Shown here piece by piece: positions 25,655 to 35,100 of a stretch of 64,000 nt of DNA (within the stretch, counting starts at the first letter, position 1; each line of letters opens with the position of its first letter). The notes under the pieces were generated by a model. That model saw only the letters and a program-made list of their open reading frames with translations, did not search any database and was not told the DNA's origin. The position numbers were made by a program, and so were the translations under genes. Source of the DNA: Glaciibacter superstes DSM 21135 (GTDB lineage: Bacteria > Actinomycetota > Actinomycetes > Actinomycetales > Microbacteriaceae); NCBI RefSeq assembly GCF_000421145.1, contig NZ_ATWH01000001.1, forward strand, positions 62,001 through 126,000, in the 5' to 3' direction.

Positions 25655-26860
25655 TCAGCCGCGGCGGCGTCTGGCCCGTGCGCCAAACGCATCGAGTGCA
25701 GCGAGGATCTCGGGTGCCTGCCAGATGCGGTTGCGGCGGCCGGCGCTGATCTTCGTGAGGACCTCGGCGTCGACGAGGCGGTCGATCGCGCTCTGCGCTG
25801 CAACTTCGCTGATCTCAAGCTCCGCGGCGACGGTCTTCGTGTTCACGACCGGCTGGCGGAGCAGGTGCTGCTTCACCAGGTGCACCGACGAGTCGCTTCG
25901 GGCGATGATCTGGCTGTCCCAGCGTTTCGCGGCGGCCTGGATGTCACCCACGAGTGCACGACCGTTCTGCACAGCCGCGAACGACGCCTCGGCCACCGCG
26001 ATGACAATCGGGTCCGGGCGTCCAGCCCGGTACTCGGTCAGCGCGCTGAAATAGCCATCAGTGTCGCGCAGGAATCCTGCTGATACAGGCACAGTGACGT
26101 TGCGGGTCAGGCGGCCGTGGCGGAGCATGCCCTGCAGGAGCGCGCGTCCCGTCCGACCGTTTCCGTCGGGGAACGGGTGGATGGTTTCGAACTGGGCGTG
26201 CGCGATCGCCGCCTGAGCGAGGACAGGCACGTCGGTGCGCCGGGCGAAGGAGACTACGTCAGCCATGAGGTCGGGGACCCGGTCTTGATGTGGCGGCACG
26301 AACGTCGCAGCGTGCGGGGAGATGCTTCCGCCGCCGATCCATACCTGCTGATCGCGCCAGTGTCCGACATACTCTGGTGCTGTGTCCCGCAGCAGCGCGT
26401 CGTGCATCGCGAGAATCGACTCCTCGTCCAGACGATCAGACAGCGCGATGGCTGCCTTCATGGCGTTGACGTTCGCGACGACCAGGCGCGCGTTGCCGGA
26501 CCGCGACTCGCCGATCTCCGCGAGGGCCACCTGCTTGGCGCTTGAGGTGAGGTTCTCGACCTCTGAGCTGGAGGCAGACTCGCTGCGCAGAAGGATCGAG
26601 GCGAACGGGGCAGCGATCGTTCCGGCTTCGGCGTCGAACCGGGCCAGCTCCTGGCTCGCATCATCAGCCAGGGCTATCGTCTCTGCGGCCAGTCCCACCG
26701 GGACAGCGGCAATAAACCTGGGGACGGCGGCGTGATAATCGCCGCGAGCCTGGAGTAGGGCCCGACGGGACGCGACCTCGTCGCCGGTGCGCACCCAGGG
26801 GTGCGCCTCGTAGCCGATCGCAGGCCAAGCGCCGGGCTGCCGTTTATCCGTGGTCATCAT
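25655..26860 (-). CDS. Fic-domain protein, class II self-inhibited, with C-terminal wHTH
   Basis: About 401 aa from ATG 26860 (GTG 26863 and ATG 26857 are alternatives). N-terminal Fic_N-type region, then the inhibitory helix motif (S/T)xxxE(G/N) as SSEVEN near residue 100, which marks class II Fic proteins. The active-site motif HPFPDGNGRTGRAL contains the catalytic His and phosphate-binding residues. The C-terminal KTVAAELEISEVAAQSAIDRLVDAEVLTKIS is a winged helix-turn-helix. Fic enzymes usually AMPylate proteins such as gyrase. A perfect palindrome lies just upstream of its start, and the wHTH may bind it; no separate antitoxin gene is visible. Confidence 0.93.
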   Translation of the reverse strand: MMTTDKRQPGAWPAIGYEAHPWVRTGDEVASRRALLQARGDYHAAVPRFIAAVPVGLAAETIALADDASQELARFDAEAGTIAAPFASILLRSESASSSEVENLTSSAKQVALAEIGESRSGNARLVVANVNAMKAAIALSDRLDEESILAMHDALLRDTAPEYVGHWRDQQVWIGGGSISPHAATFVPPHQDRVPDLMADVVSFARRTDVPVLAQAAIAHAQFETIHPFPDGNGRTGRALLQGMLRHGRLTRNVTVPVSAGFLRDTDGYFSALTEYRAGRPDPIVIAVAEASFAAVQNGRALVGDIQAAAKRWDSQIIARSDSSVHLVKQHLLRQPVVNTKTVAAELEISEVAAQSAIDRLVDAEVLTKISAGRRNRIWQAPEILAALDAFGARARRRRG

Positions 26861-26872
26861 CACAGCATACCA

Positions 26873-26892
26873 AAGGCTATTCGCATAGCCTT
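26873..26892. promoter_or_regulatory. Palindrome at the Fic promoter
   Basis: AAGGCTAT and ATAGCCTT form a perfect inverted repeat around TCGC, 13 bp upstream of the Fic start. Its position over or next to the likely -10 region suggests an operator, perhaps for the wHTH of the Fic protein itself. Confidence 0.55.
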
Positions 26893-26981
26893 AGTTATGA
26901 GGGTGGCTTATTCTGAGTTAGGTCCACTCTGTGTCGACGGGCCCTGTTTGCTCATGGGTTTCACTCAGACCGCCACTCAAT

Positions 26982-27236
26982 CTTGAATCCTCCCCACGGC
27001 TGAAGCCGGGGGCTTCTCAACCCCTGGACCCCACGCCTGCCCAGCGGCGTTTCCGTGATGACCTGGCCCACGCGCAACGGCTCCTCGGGACGTAGGGGAA
27101 GGTCGCGGAGCGAACGCGGCGTCTCATCATCCCTGACGACCGCTACGAGCCGCACCGCCGTGATCGCAGGCGTCCGATGCTTTGCGTGGTTGGTGTGGGA
27201 CGCCAGCCGTGCCAATTGGTGCAGGTCAGGCCTCAC
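26982..27236 (-). mobile_element. Remnant of an IS200/IS605-family (TnpB-type) right end
   Basis: On the minus strand the stretch around 27018-26982 contains a CCCCGGC-TTCA-GCCG(T)GGGG hairpin followed by AGGATTCAAG, the typical right-end form of IS605-family elements. The minus-strand frame running into it reads ...LRSPRLQPWGGFK, as read-through ends of TnpB genes do. No TnpB catalytic part (RuvC DED) and no TnpA are present nearby, so only an end remains. Recognised from memory, without a search. Confidence 0.45.
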
Positions 27237-27513
27237 GTTGCGGTAGGAAGGGCTGCAACCCGCGAACTCGGCGCAGGAGGTCGCTGCCCGACTTCATAGA
27301 GTCCGGAGTGAGGCGAGGCCGCTTCACCACCCAGTCAGCGAACTCCTCCTGCGTGAGTCGAGCAGGCATCTCGATCGTCCTGGCAGGCTTGTCGTCCAGC
27401 GGCCCGCCGTTCAGGAACTCGCCCACTTGCTCGATCAGCTCGTCGGCGTGAGCGAGCATCGATGCAACTCCGAGGTGGCGTTCGGGGAGCCACTGAAACG
27501 CTGAGATATTCAT
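27226..27513 (-). CDS. Small hypothetical protein
   Basis: 95 aa, ATG 27513 with AGGG seven bases upstream. The sequence (MNISAFQWLPERHLGVASMLAHADELIEQ... LTQEEFADWVVKRPRLTPDSMKSGSDLL) is mixed helical, with believable composition and codon use. No family recognised. It overlaps the start of the IS-end remnant's frame by a few bases. It belongs to the accessory patch between the Fic gene and tRNA-Ser. Confidence 0.45.
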   Translation of the reverse strand: MNISAFQWLPERHLGVASMLAHADELIEQVGEFLNGGPLDDKPARTIEMPARLTQEEFADWVVKRPRLTPDSMKSGSDLLRRVRGLQPFLPQREA

Positions 27514-28245
27514 GATTCAACCCTATGAGCACGGTGGGCTGGCCCCGCGGTCCAGCACGGCGTTACCACAATCAGGTCCGCCGAGAGCGGCGTCCAACAG
27601 CGTGTACAGCCATGCCGGACGTCGTAAGGGGTTCATCAGCCAATGCGTTTGTGCCGCTTGCACCGTATGTACCGGCGAATACGCCTGTGCCTCAGCACGT
27701 GAATACGGCACGCGACTTCCCTGGATTTCCGCGGGATCTGAGGGGAAGTACCGCCGGTACCGCGGTTTACGGAGAAGCGTTGACGTTCTGGGCACACCCA
27801 AGAAAGGATGTTCAAATGTGTACGGTTCTTCTAACTCCGTTGAAATTGTGCGCGCCCGGGGACTTTTTAAGACTTGTGTTGTCGTCGCGAGAATGTGCAC
27901 GTTACTCGAAGCTGGAGACGCTTGTTTCCCTTGCCCCGCAAGGGTTTCACCCCTTCACTACGCGTGCACATTTCAGCGACGATGAATGTGTATGAGTGTG
28001 CATCCGAGAGTTTCAGGCATACAACGCGTCCCCAGACATGCCGACGGGAGTCAAGTACGCGAGATCTACGCGTTCTCGAACCCGACAGCGCAACTCGCCG
28101 CCGTGACCGTCAAGGGGAGTCTGATGATCGCCCGGCACCCGCGCGGATTACAACGCACCGCCTGGCTCGACTCGCACTTGCTCACACCAGCTCACAGGTG
28201 TTCCGTTACCGCTGCGTTACCGCTGGGGTCGGGCCCTACGCAACA
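27514..28245. other. Compositionally atypical region without assignable genes
   Basis: About 730 bp between the small hypothetical gene and the tRNA-Ser terminator. GC content is visibly lower in 27780-28080, with runs such as GGACTTTTTAAGACTTGTG. Open frames are present (for example 27816-27995 plus, with AAAGG before ATG) but no domain is recognised. A short perfect hairpin CCCTTG-CCCCG-CAAGGG lies at 27928-27944, and GTGCACG/CGTGCAC arms flank it at about 27894 and 27962. Possibly a relic of transferred DNA. Confidence 0.4.
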
Positions 28246-28288
28246 AAACCCCCCACTTCCCAATGAAACAAAGGGATGCAGGGGGCTT
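28246..28288 (-). terminator. Terminator downstream of tRNA-Ser
   Basis: Reading the minus strand, GCCCCC...TCCC pairs with GGGA...GGGGGG and is followed by TTTT. It begins 6 bp after the tRNA 3' end. Confidence 0.6.
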
Positions 28289-28293
28289 CACTG

Positions 28294-28383
28294 TGGCGGT
28301 ACCGGTGGGATTTGAACCCACGGTGGACTTTCACCCACACAACTTTTCGAGAGTTGTACCTTCGGCCGCTCGGACACGGTACC
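28294..28383 (-). tRNA. tRNA-Ser (anticodon CGA)
   Basis: Minus strand, 90 nt with encoded CCA. Acceptor arms GGTACCG and CGGTACC pair fully. The anticodon loop CTCGAAA gives CGA, and the long variable arm (GTGTGGGTGAAAGTCCAC) is that of class II tRNAs. The T-arm is GTGGG-TTCAAAT-CCCAC. Confidence 0.95.
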
Positions 28384-28480
28384 GGGGACGATTGTAGTCG
28401 AGAGCAGGCATCCTTCGCCAACCGAGACGAACGTGGCACCACGGATGCGCGAAGGCGGCCCGGCGTTGTAACCTCAGCGG

Positions 28481-29341
28481 GTGACAAACGCGAACCAGGT
28501 CATCCGAACCGCACTCATCACCACCGTCGCGCTCACGACCGCCGCCGCGCTCTGGGCCACCGGCACCGTTGGCTACAAACGCCTCCGCCATCGCATCGCC
28601 GAGAACGCAGCCGCGCTGAACGAAACCCTGCCGATCAACTCCAAGTGGTGGCGAGACCACGCCAAGGAAAAAGGCGAGCTCCTCTACGTCGCAATCGGCG
28701 ACAGCGCCGCCCAGGGCATCGGTGCCAGCGAACCCAACCGAGGCTATGTCGGCGTACTGGCCGACCACATCCGTCTCGCCACCGGCCGCACGGTGCGCGT
28801 CATCAACCTCAGCGTCTCCGGTGCCACCGTCGAGCTCGCCGTGCGCGACCAGCTGCCCCGGTTCGTCAAACTCACCCCCGACATCGTGACCGTCGCCATC
28901 GGCGCCAACGACATCGCGCTGTGGGATGCCGCGGTGTTCACCGCCGGCATCCGCGAGGTCTTCTCTGCCCTCCCCGACCACGCCATCGTCGCCGACCTGC
29001 CCTGCTTCCACTTTCGGCACAACGAACTCAAGGTCGCCGTCGCGAACGCCATTGTGCGGGAGGTCGCCGCCGAACATGACCTGACCGTCGTACCACTGCA
29101 CGCCACCACAAAACGGCAGGGATTCCGCAGCATTGCCACGCAGTTCGCCAACGACATGTTCCACCCGAATGACCGCGGTTACCGCATCTGGGCAGAGGCC
29201 TTCCTCCCCGCTTTGAGCGTAGACGTGGCCAACCGATTCCCACGACAGCCGTCACCGACGACCCCTCAACAGACACCCGCCGACGGCGACATCACCCAGA
29301 CGACCGGCCCAGCACCGGTCGGTGTCGGCGGTGCCAGCTAG
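28481..29341 (+). CDS. SGNH/GDSL-family hydrolase
   Basis: 286 aa, GTG start. One N-terminal helix (residues about 8-30, ALITTVALTTAAALWATGTVG) acts as signal or anchor. Block I is YVAIGDSAAQGIGAS (nucleophile Ser in GDS), block III IGANDIALWD and block V FHPNDRGYRIWAEA (Asp-x-x-His variant FHPND). The last 35 residues are Pro/Thr/Gln-rich. Such proteins are extracytoplasmic esterases or lipases; substrate unknown. It ends 10 bp before radA. Confidence 0.9.
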   Translation: MTNANQVIRTALITTVALTTAAALWATGTVGYKRLRHRIAENAAALNETLPINSKWWRDHAKEKGELLYVAIGDSAAQGIGASEPNRGYVGVLADHIRLATGRTVRVINLSVSGATVELAVRDQLPRFVKLTPDIVTVAIGANDIALWDAAVFTAGIREVFSALPDHAIVADLPCFHFRHNELKVAVANAIVREVAAEHDLTVVPLHATTKRQGFRSIATQFANDMFHPNDRGYRIWAEAFLPALSVDVANRFPRQPSPTTPQQTPADGDITQTTGPAPVGVGGAS

Positions 29342-29351
29342 GCTCGCAGAC

Positions 29352-30719
29352 ATGGCCAAACCTGTCTCGAACTTCCGCTGCACGGAGTGCGGCTGGACAA
29401 CCGTGAAGTGGGCCGGCCGCTGCGGCGAATGCCAGCAATGGGGCACCGTGATGGAGGTCTCAGCATCCACCGGTCTCGCAGCCCGCTCGCTGAAACCCAC
29501 ACTGGTCTCGGGCGACGGTATTGCCCGGCCGATCACCCACGTCGACACCATCGCTGTTGCCCACTGGCCGACCGGCATCGATGAGTTCGATCGCGTTCTC
29601 GGCGGCGGGATCGTTCCAGGCGCCGTCATCCTACTGAGCGGAGAACCCGGCGTCGGCAAGTCCACCCTGCTGCTCGAGGTGGCCTCAAAGGCCGCCGGCG
29701 CCAAGTCGAGGGTGCTCTACGTCAGCGGCGAAGAATCTGTCAGCCAGGTGCGACTGCGCGCGGAGCGCACGGGCGCGCTCGAGTCCGAACTCTTCCTGGC
29801 CGCCGAGACCGATCTCGCCACCATCCTGGGCCAGATCGACGCGATCAAACCAGACCTCGTCATCGTCGACTCCGTACAGACGATTTCGAGTTCCCTCTCC
29901 GACGGCATCGCCGGACAGCCCGGCCAAGTGCGGGAGGTGGCGTCCACCCTCATCCGGGTCGCCAAAGACCGCAGCCTGCCGATTCTCCTCGTCGGTCACG
30001 TCACGAAAGACGGCACCATCGCCGGGCCGCGACTGCTCGAACACATCGTCGACGTCGTCTGCCAATTCGAAGGAGACCGGCACACCAGCCTGCGTTTTGT
30101 GCGCGCACTCAAGAACCGATTCGGGCCGACGGATGAAGTGGGCTGCTTCGAGATGACCGGCGACGGCATCGCAGAGGTCCCAGACCCGAGCGGGCTCTTC
30201 CTCAGCCGCGGCTCCGAGCCGATATCCGGCACCTGCGTCACGGTCGCGCTCGAAGGACGACGAGCCATGCCGGTCGAGGTGCAGGCGCTCGTTGCCGACA
30301 CCTCTGCCCCGAACCCGCGCCGCGTCACCAACGGTGTCGACTCCTCGCGTGTTGCGATGTTGCTTGCCATTCTGGAGCGACGTGCTGAGATTCAGCTCAG
30401 CAACAAAGACGTCTATGTCTCCACCGTCGGCGGAGTGCGGCTCACCGAACCTGCTTCCGACCTCGCGATCGCACTGGCGATCGCCTCTGCCGCAAAGAAC
30501 ATGCCCATCGCCCATGACGTCGCCGCATTCGGCGAGATCAGTCTCGCCGGTGAAATCCGCCCGGTCTCAGCCGCGAAGCAGCGAGCCGCCGAAGCCGGAC
30601 GGCTCGGCTTCCGTACCCTCATTGACGCCTCAAGCGGATCGATCGCCGCCGCGGTCGCTACGGCGCTGAACACAGGCGTGGCCCCTCGCGAGGCCGAACT
30701 CGATTCCGCTTTCCCGTAA
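29352..30719 (+). CDS. radA: DNA repair protein RadA
   Basis: 455 aa from ATG 29352 (MAKPVSNFRCTECGW). Domains in order: C4 zinc finger CTEC...CGEC (residues about 10-30), RecA-like ATPase with Walker A GEPGVGKS and the RadA-specific motif KNRFG (RALKNRFGPTDEVG), and a Lon-protease-like C-terminal domain (AVALEGRRAMPVEVQALV ... ISLAGEIRPVSAAKQRAAEA). RadA promotes branch migration of recombination intermediates. Length is normal. Confidence 0.97.
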   Translation: MAKPVSNFRCTECGWTTVKWAGRCGECQQWGTVMEVSASTGLAARSLKPTLVSGDGIARPITHVDTIAVAHWPTGIDEFDRVLGGGIVPGAVILLSGEPGVGKSTLLLEVASKAAGAKSRVLYVSGEESVSQVRLRAERTGALESELFLAAETDLATILGQIDAIKPDLVIVDSVQTISSSLSDGIAGQPGQVREVASTLIRVAKDRSLPILLVGHVTKDGTIAGPRLLEHIVDVVCQFEGDRHTSLRFVRALKNRFGPTDEVGCFEMTGDGIAEVPDPSGLFLSRGSEPISGTCVTVALEGRRAMPVEVQALVADTSAPNPRRVTNGVDSSRVAMLLAILERRAEIQLSNKDVYVSTVGGVRLTEPASDLAIALAIASAAKNMPIAHDVAAFGEISLAGEIRPVSAAKQRAAEAGRLGFRTLIDASSGSIAAAVATALNTGVAPREAELDSAFP

Positions 30720-30758
30720 GCCCGGCGCATCCCCGTGAACCTATAGCGTTCCGGCAGC

Positions 30759-31166
30759 CTAGGACGTGGCGCCTGTGCCCGGCAGCGGCCCGAGCGCAGC
30801 GAGGAGATCGGCGGGCGCGGCCTGCATCACGTGCGGTCCCGCAATGTCGAAGAACACCATCTCGAGCACGCTGCCGTGCACGGTGAGAAACTCGCGCAGC
30901 CACTGTGCATCGCAGATCATCACCTGCGGATCAGGCTCGTCAGGAACCATGCGCACATAGTTCTCTGCCGAGGAGAAGAGCAGCAGCATCCGTTTTTCTG
31001 ATCCTTCGCGACCGAACACGCGAACCTGCCCTGCCTTGCCGTCCACGACGAGCTGTGGCACCACGATCACGTCATTGCGCAGCGCGTAGGCAACGGACGC
31101 CACGTCCTGTTTGGCGAGCGCGTCGGCGAGGGCCTCTGAGCGGGGTTCCGGTGTCGATTCAGTCAC
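30759..31166 (-). CDS. SseB-domain-like hypothetical protein
   Basis: 135 aa. The pattern VAYALRNDVIVVPQLV, GQVRVFGREGSEKRMLLLFSSAENYVRM, WLREFLTVHGSVLEMVFFDIAGP and a C-terminal helical VMQAAPADLLAAL resembles the SseB N-terminal domain proteins common in Actinobacteria, where the function is unknown and unrelated to type III secretion. Convergent with radA. Family call by pattern, moderate confidence. Confidence 0.65.
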   Translation of the reverse strand: MTESTPEPRSEALADALAKQDVASVAYALRNDVIVVPQLVVDGKAGQVRVFGREGSEKRMLLLFSSAENYVRMVPDEPDPQVMICDAQWLREFLTVHGSVLEMVFFDIAGPHVMQAAPADLLAALGPLPGTGATS

Positions 31167-31250
31167 GGGATCAATTCAATCATCCGGGTGCAACGGATGC
31201 CGAGCCGTCACGTGCGCGCTTGGCGAACGCCGATCGGTCGAGTCGGCAGG

Positions 31251-31919
31251 TCAGTACAGCAGGAACTGCTTCGGGCTGGCCGACTCTATGCCGTCGACGC
31301 TCACGGTCAGGTGGTACGAGGCACCACCGGCGGGAACCGCTTCGCGATTCGGTGCATCGCACGTGTCAACCGCTGAGCGGGTGCGGTCCCAGTTGATCGG
31401 CGTGGCCGAACTCACCGGAACACCCGGTTCCAGTGTGACCTGTGCATCCACCGGATCCTTCTGGCAGTCGGTTGAGGCCCAGTAGGACTCTTCGCCGCTC
31501 GTGATGGTGAACATCTGCGCCCGAGTGCCGGCGTTCAGCACGCACGACGCCTTTCCGGTGTTGGTGAGGGTCAGGGAGAGCTGAGGATTCTGGCCCGGGT
31601 CGTAATCGACGGCATCCGTTATCGCCTCCACCTGCACCTTTTTCGGATCGCAGGCCTCACCTTCGACCGCGGTCTCCTCTTCGGGGATGGTGTTGGCCGG
31701 GGCATCCGTCGCGCTGGCGTCTGGTGAGTCGGTGTTTGCTGGAACATCGGTCGCCGCACCCGTCGCGGCGGCTCCTGTCGCTCCATTGCTGGAACCGGGC
31801 CGGATGACGATGAGAAGAATAACGACCAGAACGGCCAGCAGGCCAAGGCCAACCACGAGACGCCGGCGCCAGTACACTTTGCTGGACTGGGGGCCGACGG
31901 GATGCTTGATCGTCGACAT
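31251..31919 (-). CDS. Membrane-anchored extracytoplasmic protein of unknown function
   Basis: 222 aa from ATG 31919 (MSTIKHPV). Basic WRRRLVVG, then one helix (residues about 20-40, LGLLAVLVVILLIVIR), an Ala/Thr/Pro/Glu-rich linker of about 45 residues, and a beta-rich domain: NPQLSLTLTNTGKASCVLNAGTRAQMFTITSGEESYWASTDC. The Cys pairs could form disulfides. The fold resembles DUF4232-like domains. It may bind wall or solvent-exposed ligands; not known. Confidence 0.75.
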   Translation of the reverse strand: MSTIKHPVGPQSSKVYWRRRLVVGLGLLAVLVVILLIVIRPGSSNGATGAAATGAATDVPANTDSPDASATDAPANTIPEEETAVEGEACDPKKVQVEAITDAVDYDPGQNPQLSLTLTNTGKASCVLNAGTRAQMFTITSGEESYWASTDCQKDPVDAQVTLEPGVPVSSATPINWDRTRSAVDTCDAPNREAVPAGGASYHLTVSVDGIESASPKQFLLY

Positions 31920-32090
31920 GCCCTCAGGGTAGCCATCGAATGCCACAAAGCCCGGCATTTGGGCGGTGGTTCACTCACCGTTCAGCGTGCGCTCAGATTG
32001 TGGGTGACGCTGCACGCCCGGTACACAGAAAGAGGATGAATCGGCGCAATCGTCCCCAGAGTAGGACAGACCGCGCGCCCTCAACATGGT

Positions 32091-32144
32091 GACGCCGGCA
32101 CCCGGCCCGCAGAGTGAACTCTGCAGGCAACGGATGCCGGCGTC
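32091..32144 (-). terminator. Nested hairpin after the nuclease-nucleotidase gene
   Basis: Outer perfect arms GACGCCGGCA and TGCCGGCGTC (10 bp) enclose an inner perfect stem GCAGAGT-GA-ACTCTGC. It begins 17 bp after the stop of the large secreted-enzyme gene. No T-run follows on the minus strand. Confidence 0.55.
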
Positions 32145-32160
32145 AGGCCGTGCGGACCGG

Positions 32161-35100
32161 CTACTGCTTCAAGGCGGCAGCTCGGCGACGTGCGAAGAGA
32201 AGAGCGCCGCCCAGCAACAGGAGCAACCCGCTACCCGCCAGCCACGGCATCGCGTCTGCACCGGTGTGGGCGAGCCCACCACCAGGCGTCTCACCGGCGG
32301 GGTTCGAACCGGGCTCATCCGGTGTCACCGGTGCGGCCAGAACCTCGATCTCGGTCCAGCCGATCACGTTGCCGTCTGCGTCCTGCACCACGATGCGGTG
32401 GATGCCGGCCGGCAGGTCTGCCGGAAGCGTCGTGCTGACCATGCCCTGCGCATTCACCTGCAGCCAGCCGCCGAGGTTGATCGGGGTCGAACGCACCCAG
32501 ACCGAGACGAACTGGCCGGCGTACTGCGCTCCGACATCGATCGTGATCGCCCCGCCAGGCAGGTATGACGCCTTGTCTGTGCTGATCGCGTCCTTCAGGT
32601 CGTCAGTCAGCTCGCCTTCGTCGACCGCCACCGGGTCTTCGCCCGGCGCCGTGGCATCGCTCACCGTGAACGGAACCCGCACGACCGTGCCAGACTCCGT
32701 CGCCGTCATCTCCAGCGCGCTGGCGGCCGGGGCGTCTTCCGGCACTGTGACGGTGACCGTTGCTGCGCCGGTCTGGTCAACGGATGCCGCGGGAAGAGTC
32801 GCCGCACTCCCCTGCCACACCAAGCTGAGCTCCGTGTTCTTCGGCGACCCGAGCGAAGTGAGGTTCAGCGACGACACATTCAGCGTCACCGAATCCCCGG
32901 GGGCGACCGCACCTTCCGGGGCGCCGGTCACGGAAGCCTGGGCGGCCGCGAATGACGGCGACAGCGGGCTGTGCTCTGTGATGTACGAGATCCAGGCGTC
33001 ACGGTCGACGAAACCGGAGTCACGCGTGTTGGTGCCGTTGGTGAACTCGCGGAAGTTGTCGCCTCCGGTGAGCAGGAAGTTGAACGAACCGATGCGGTAG
33101 TCCTTCGCCGGGTCGATCTGCACGCCGTCGACCCAGATGCTGGTGATCCGGTCGCCGGCGGGCCGGCTCGCGTCGAATGTGTAGTTCACGTTGTCGGAGA
33201 GACCGAGTTGCAGGTACGGACGACTGGGGATGGTGCCGTCTTCGTTGGTCTGCCACTGCTGCTCGAGAACAGTCTTGAACTGAGTGCCGGTGAGCGTTGT
33301 GGTCCACAGGTTGTTCAGGAACGGCAGTACTGCGTTCGCCTCCGCGTAGGTGACGATGCCGTCTTCCTGTTCGCCTTCCGATGCCGCGAGCAGCAGGTCG
33401 GTTCGCATTCCACCCGGGTTGACGATTCCGATTTCGGCACCGCCTGCGTTCGGGTCTGACAACGACTCGCGCAAGGAGTTTGCCACCAGGGTGCCCATCG
33501 TGGATGGCGCCGAACGGTCGTCAGCGCACGGCGCGACATCGTTGGTGCATGCCCGCGTGATATCGGCGGTGACGGAGCCGATCGGCTGGGAGCCGATCTC
33601 CTCTGCCGCGGCGAGCGCGGCATCCACGATCGTCTTCACCTCGGCGACGCGCGGGTAGGTCGCAACGAGTTCGGCATCGTACGCCGCGTTGATCTCATCG
33701 GCCTGCTCGTCGGTCGCGCCGTCGGGGATGTCCGCGGCCAGTCTGGCCACGTTCTCGTTGGTGACCGTCGTGGTGGCACCGGATGCCGCGTCATAGCTGA
33801 GCGTGACGTGACCGATGTTCTCGCCATAGCTGCCCGTCTGCAGTACCGGGCGGGTGACGCCGTCGGCTGCTCCGGGAACCTGTGCGCTCCAGGCGTACTG
33901 CTTGTGCGTGTGGCCGGTGAAGATCGCGTCGACCTCTGCAGAGGTCTCGGTGACGATCTGGGCGAAGGCGCTGTCCGTGAGGGCGAGCTCCTGCTCGAGG
34001 GTCGCACCGTCAGGGGTGCCTGCGCCTGCGCCCTCGTGGTACTCGGCCACGATGACGTCGGCCTCGCCGTTGTTCTCGTCGCCGTCGGTCAGCTGGGCAG
34101 CGACCCGGTTGACGGCTTCGACCGGGTTGCCGAAGTCGAGGGTGGAGATACCGGTCGGGGTGACCAGTGACGGCGTCTCCTCGGTGACGGCGCCGATCAC
34201 GCCGACCGTGACACCGTCGACCTCGAAGAGCGCGTACTCCTGCAGGGCGGGGGTCGTCGTGTCTTTCTCGTAGACGTTCGCGCCGAGGTAGTCGAACGTT
34301 GCTCGCTCTGACACCCGACCAGTGAGATCGGCCAGACCCTGGTCGAACTCGTGGTTGCCGACCGCCGAAGCCTTCAACTCGAGTGCATTCAGCACGTCGA
34401 TCGTTGGTGCGTCGAGCTGCGACGCAGAGGCGAACAGCGACGCACCGATGTTGTCACCGCTGGAGACGAAGAGGGTGTTGTCCTCGCCACCGGCTGCGCG
34501 AAGCTGCTCGATGGTTCCGGCGAACTTGACGGTATTGTCGTCGATCCGACCGTGGAAGTCGTTGATGTTCAACAGGGTGATGTCAACCGGGTCAGCGACA
34601 CCGTCCAGCTCGAGCCCGACGAGAACCGGGTCGTGGTCAGACGAACGGAACTGGTCAGCCACATAGAAGTCGGTGGCGTTGTAGTTGTGGCGGCTGTACT
34701 CCAGCGCGACGGATTCCACGGAGTTGATGTTCCAGACGTCGACATCCGTCACCGTGGCGTCTGCCTCCGGCGAAGCGAAAACGTGGTCGAGCGAACCGAC
34801 CGACCCTCCGTACGCGTAGGTGTACTCGCCGCTCTTGGCTTCCTGGCTGACGTAGCCCGCCGCCGTGATGATGTCGATCGGGTCTTCCTTGTCGTAGGCG
34901 TTGAAGTCGCCAGTGAGGAAGACGCGGTCGATGCCGGTGTCGGTCTTCAGCTTGTCTGCGAAAGCAACAAGTGCCGTGGCCTGCTTGACCCGCGAGGCGT
35001 TCGACGCACCCTGGCCGTCGCCCGTGTCGGCGTCTTCCCCTGAACCAGAACCCTTCGACTTGAAGTGGTTGGCGATCGCGAGGAAGCTGCTGTCGTCATC

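Noticed and set aside
27816..27995. 59-codon frame with AAAGG before ATG
   Set aside because: No domain, atypical codon use and no conserved neighbours; kept only as part of the atypical region.
28294..28383. tRNA-Ser as an attachment site of an island on its left
   Set aside because: No integrase and no duplicate of the tRNA 3' end could be found in the 24-28 kb patch.
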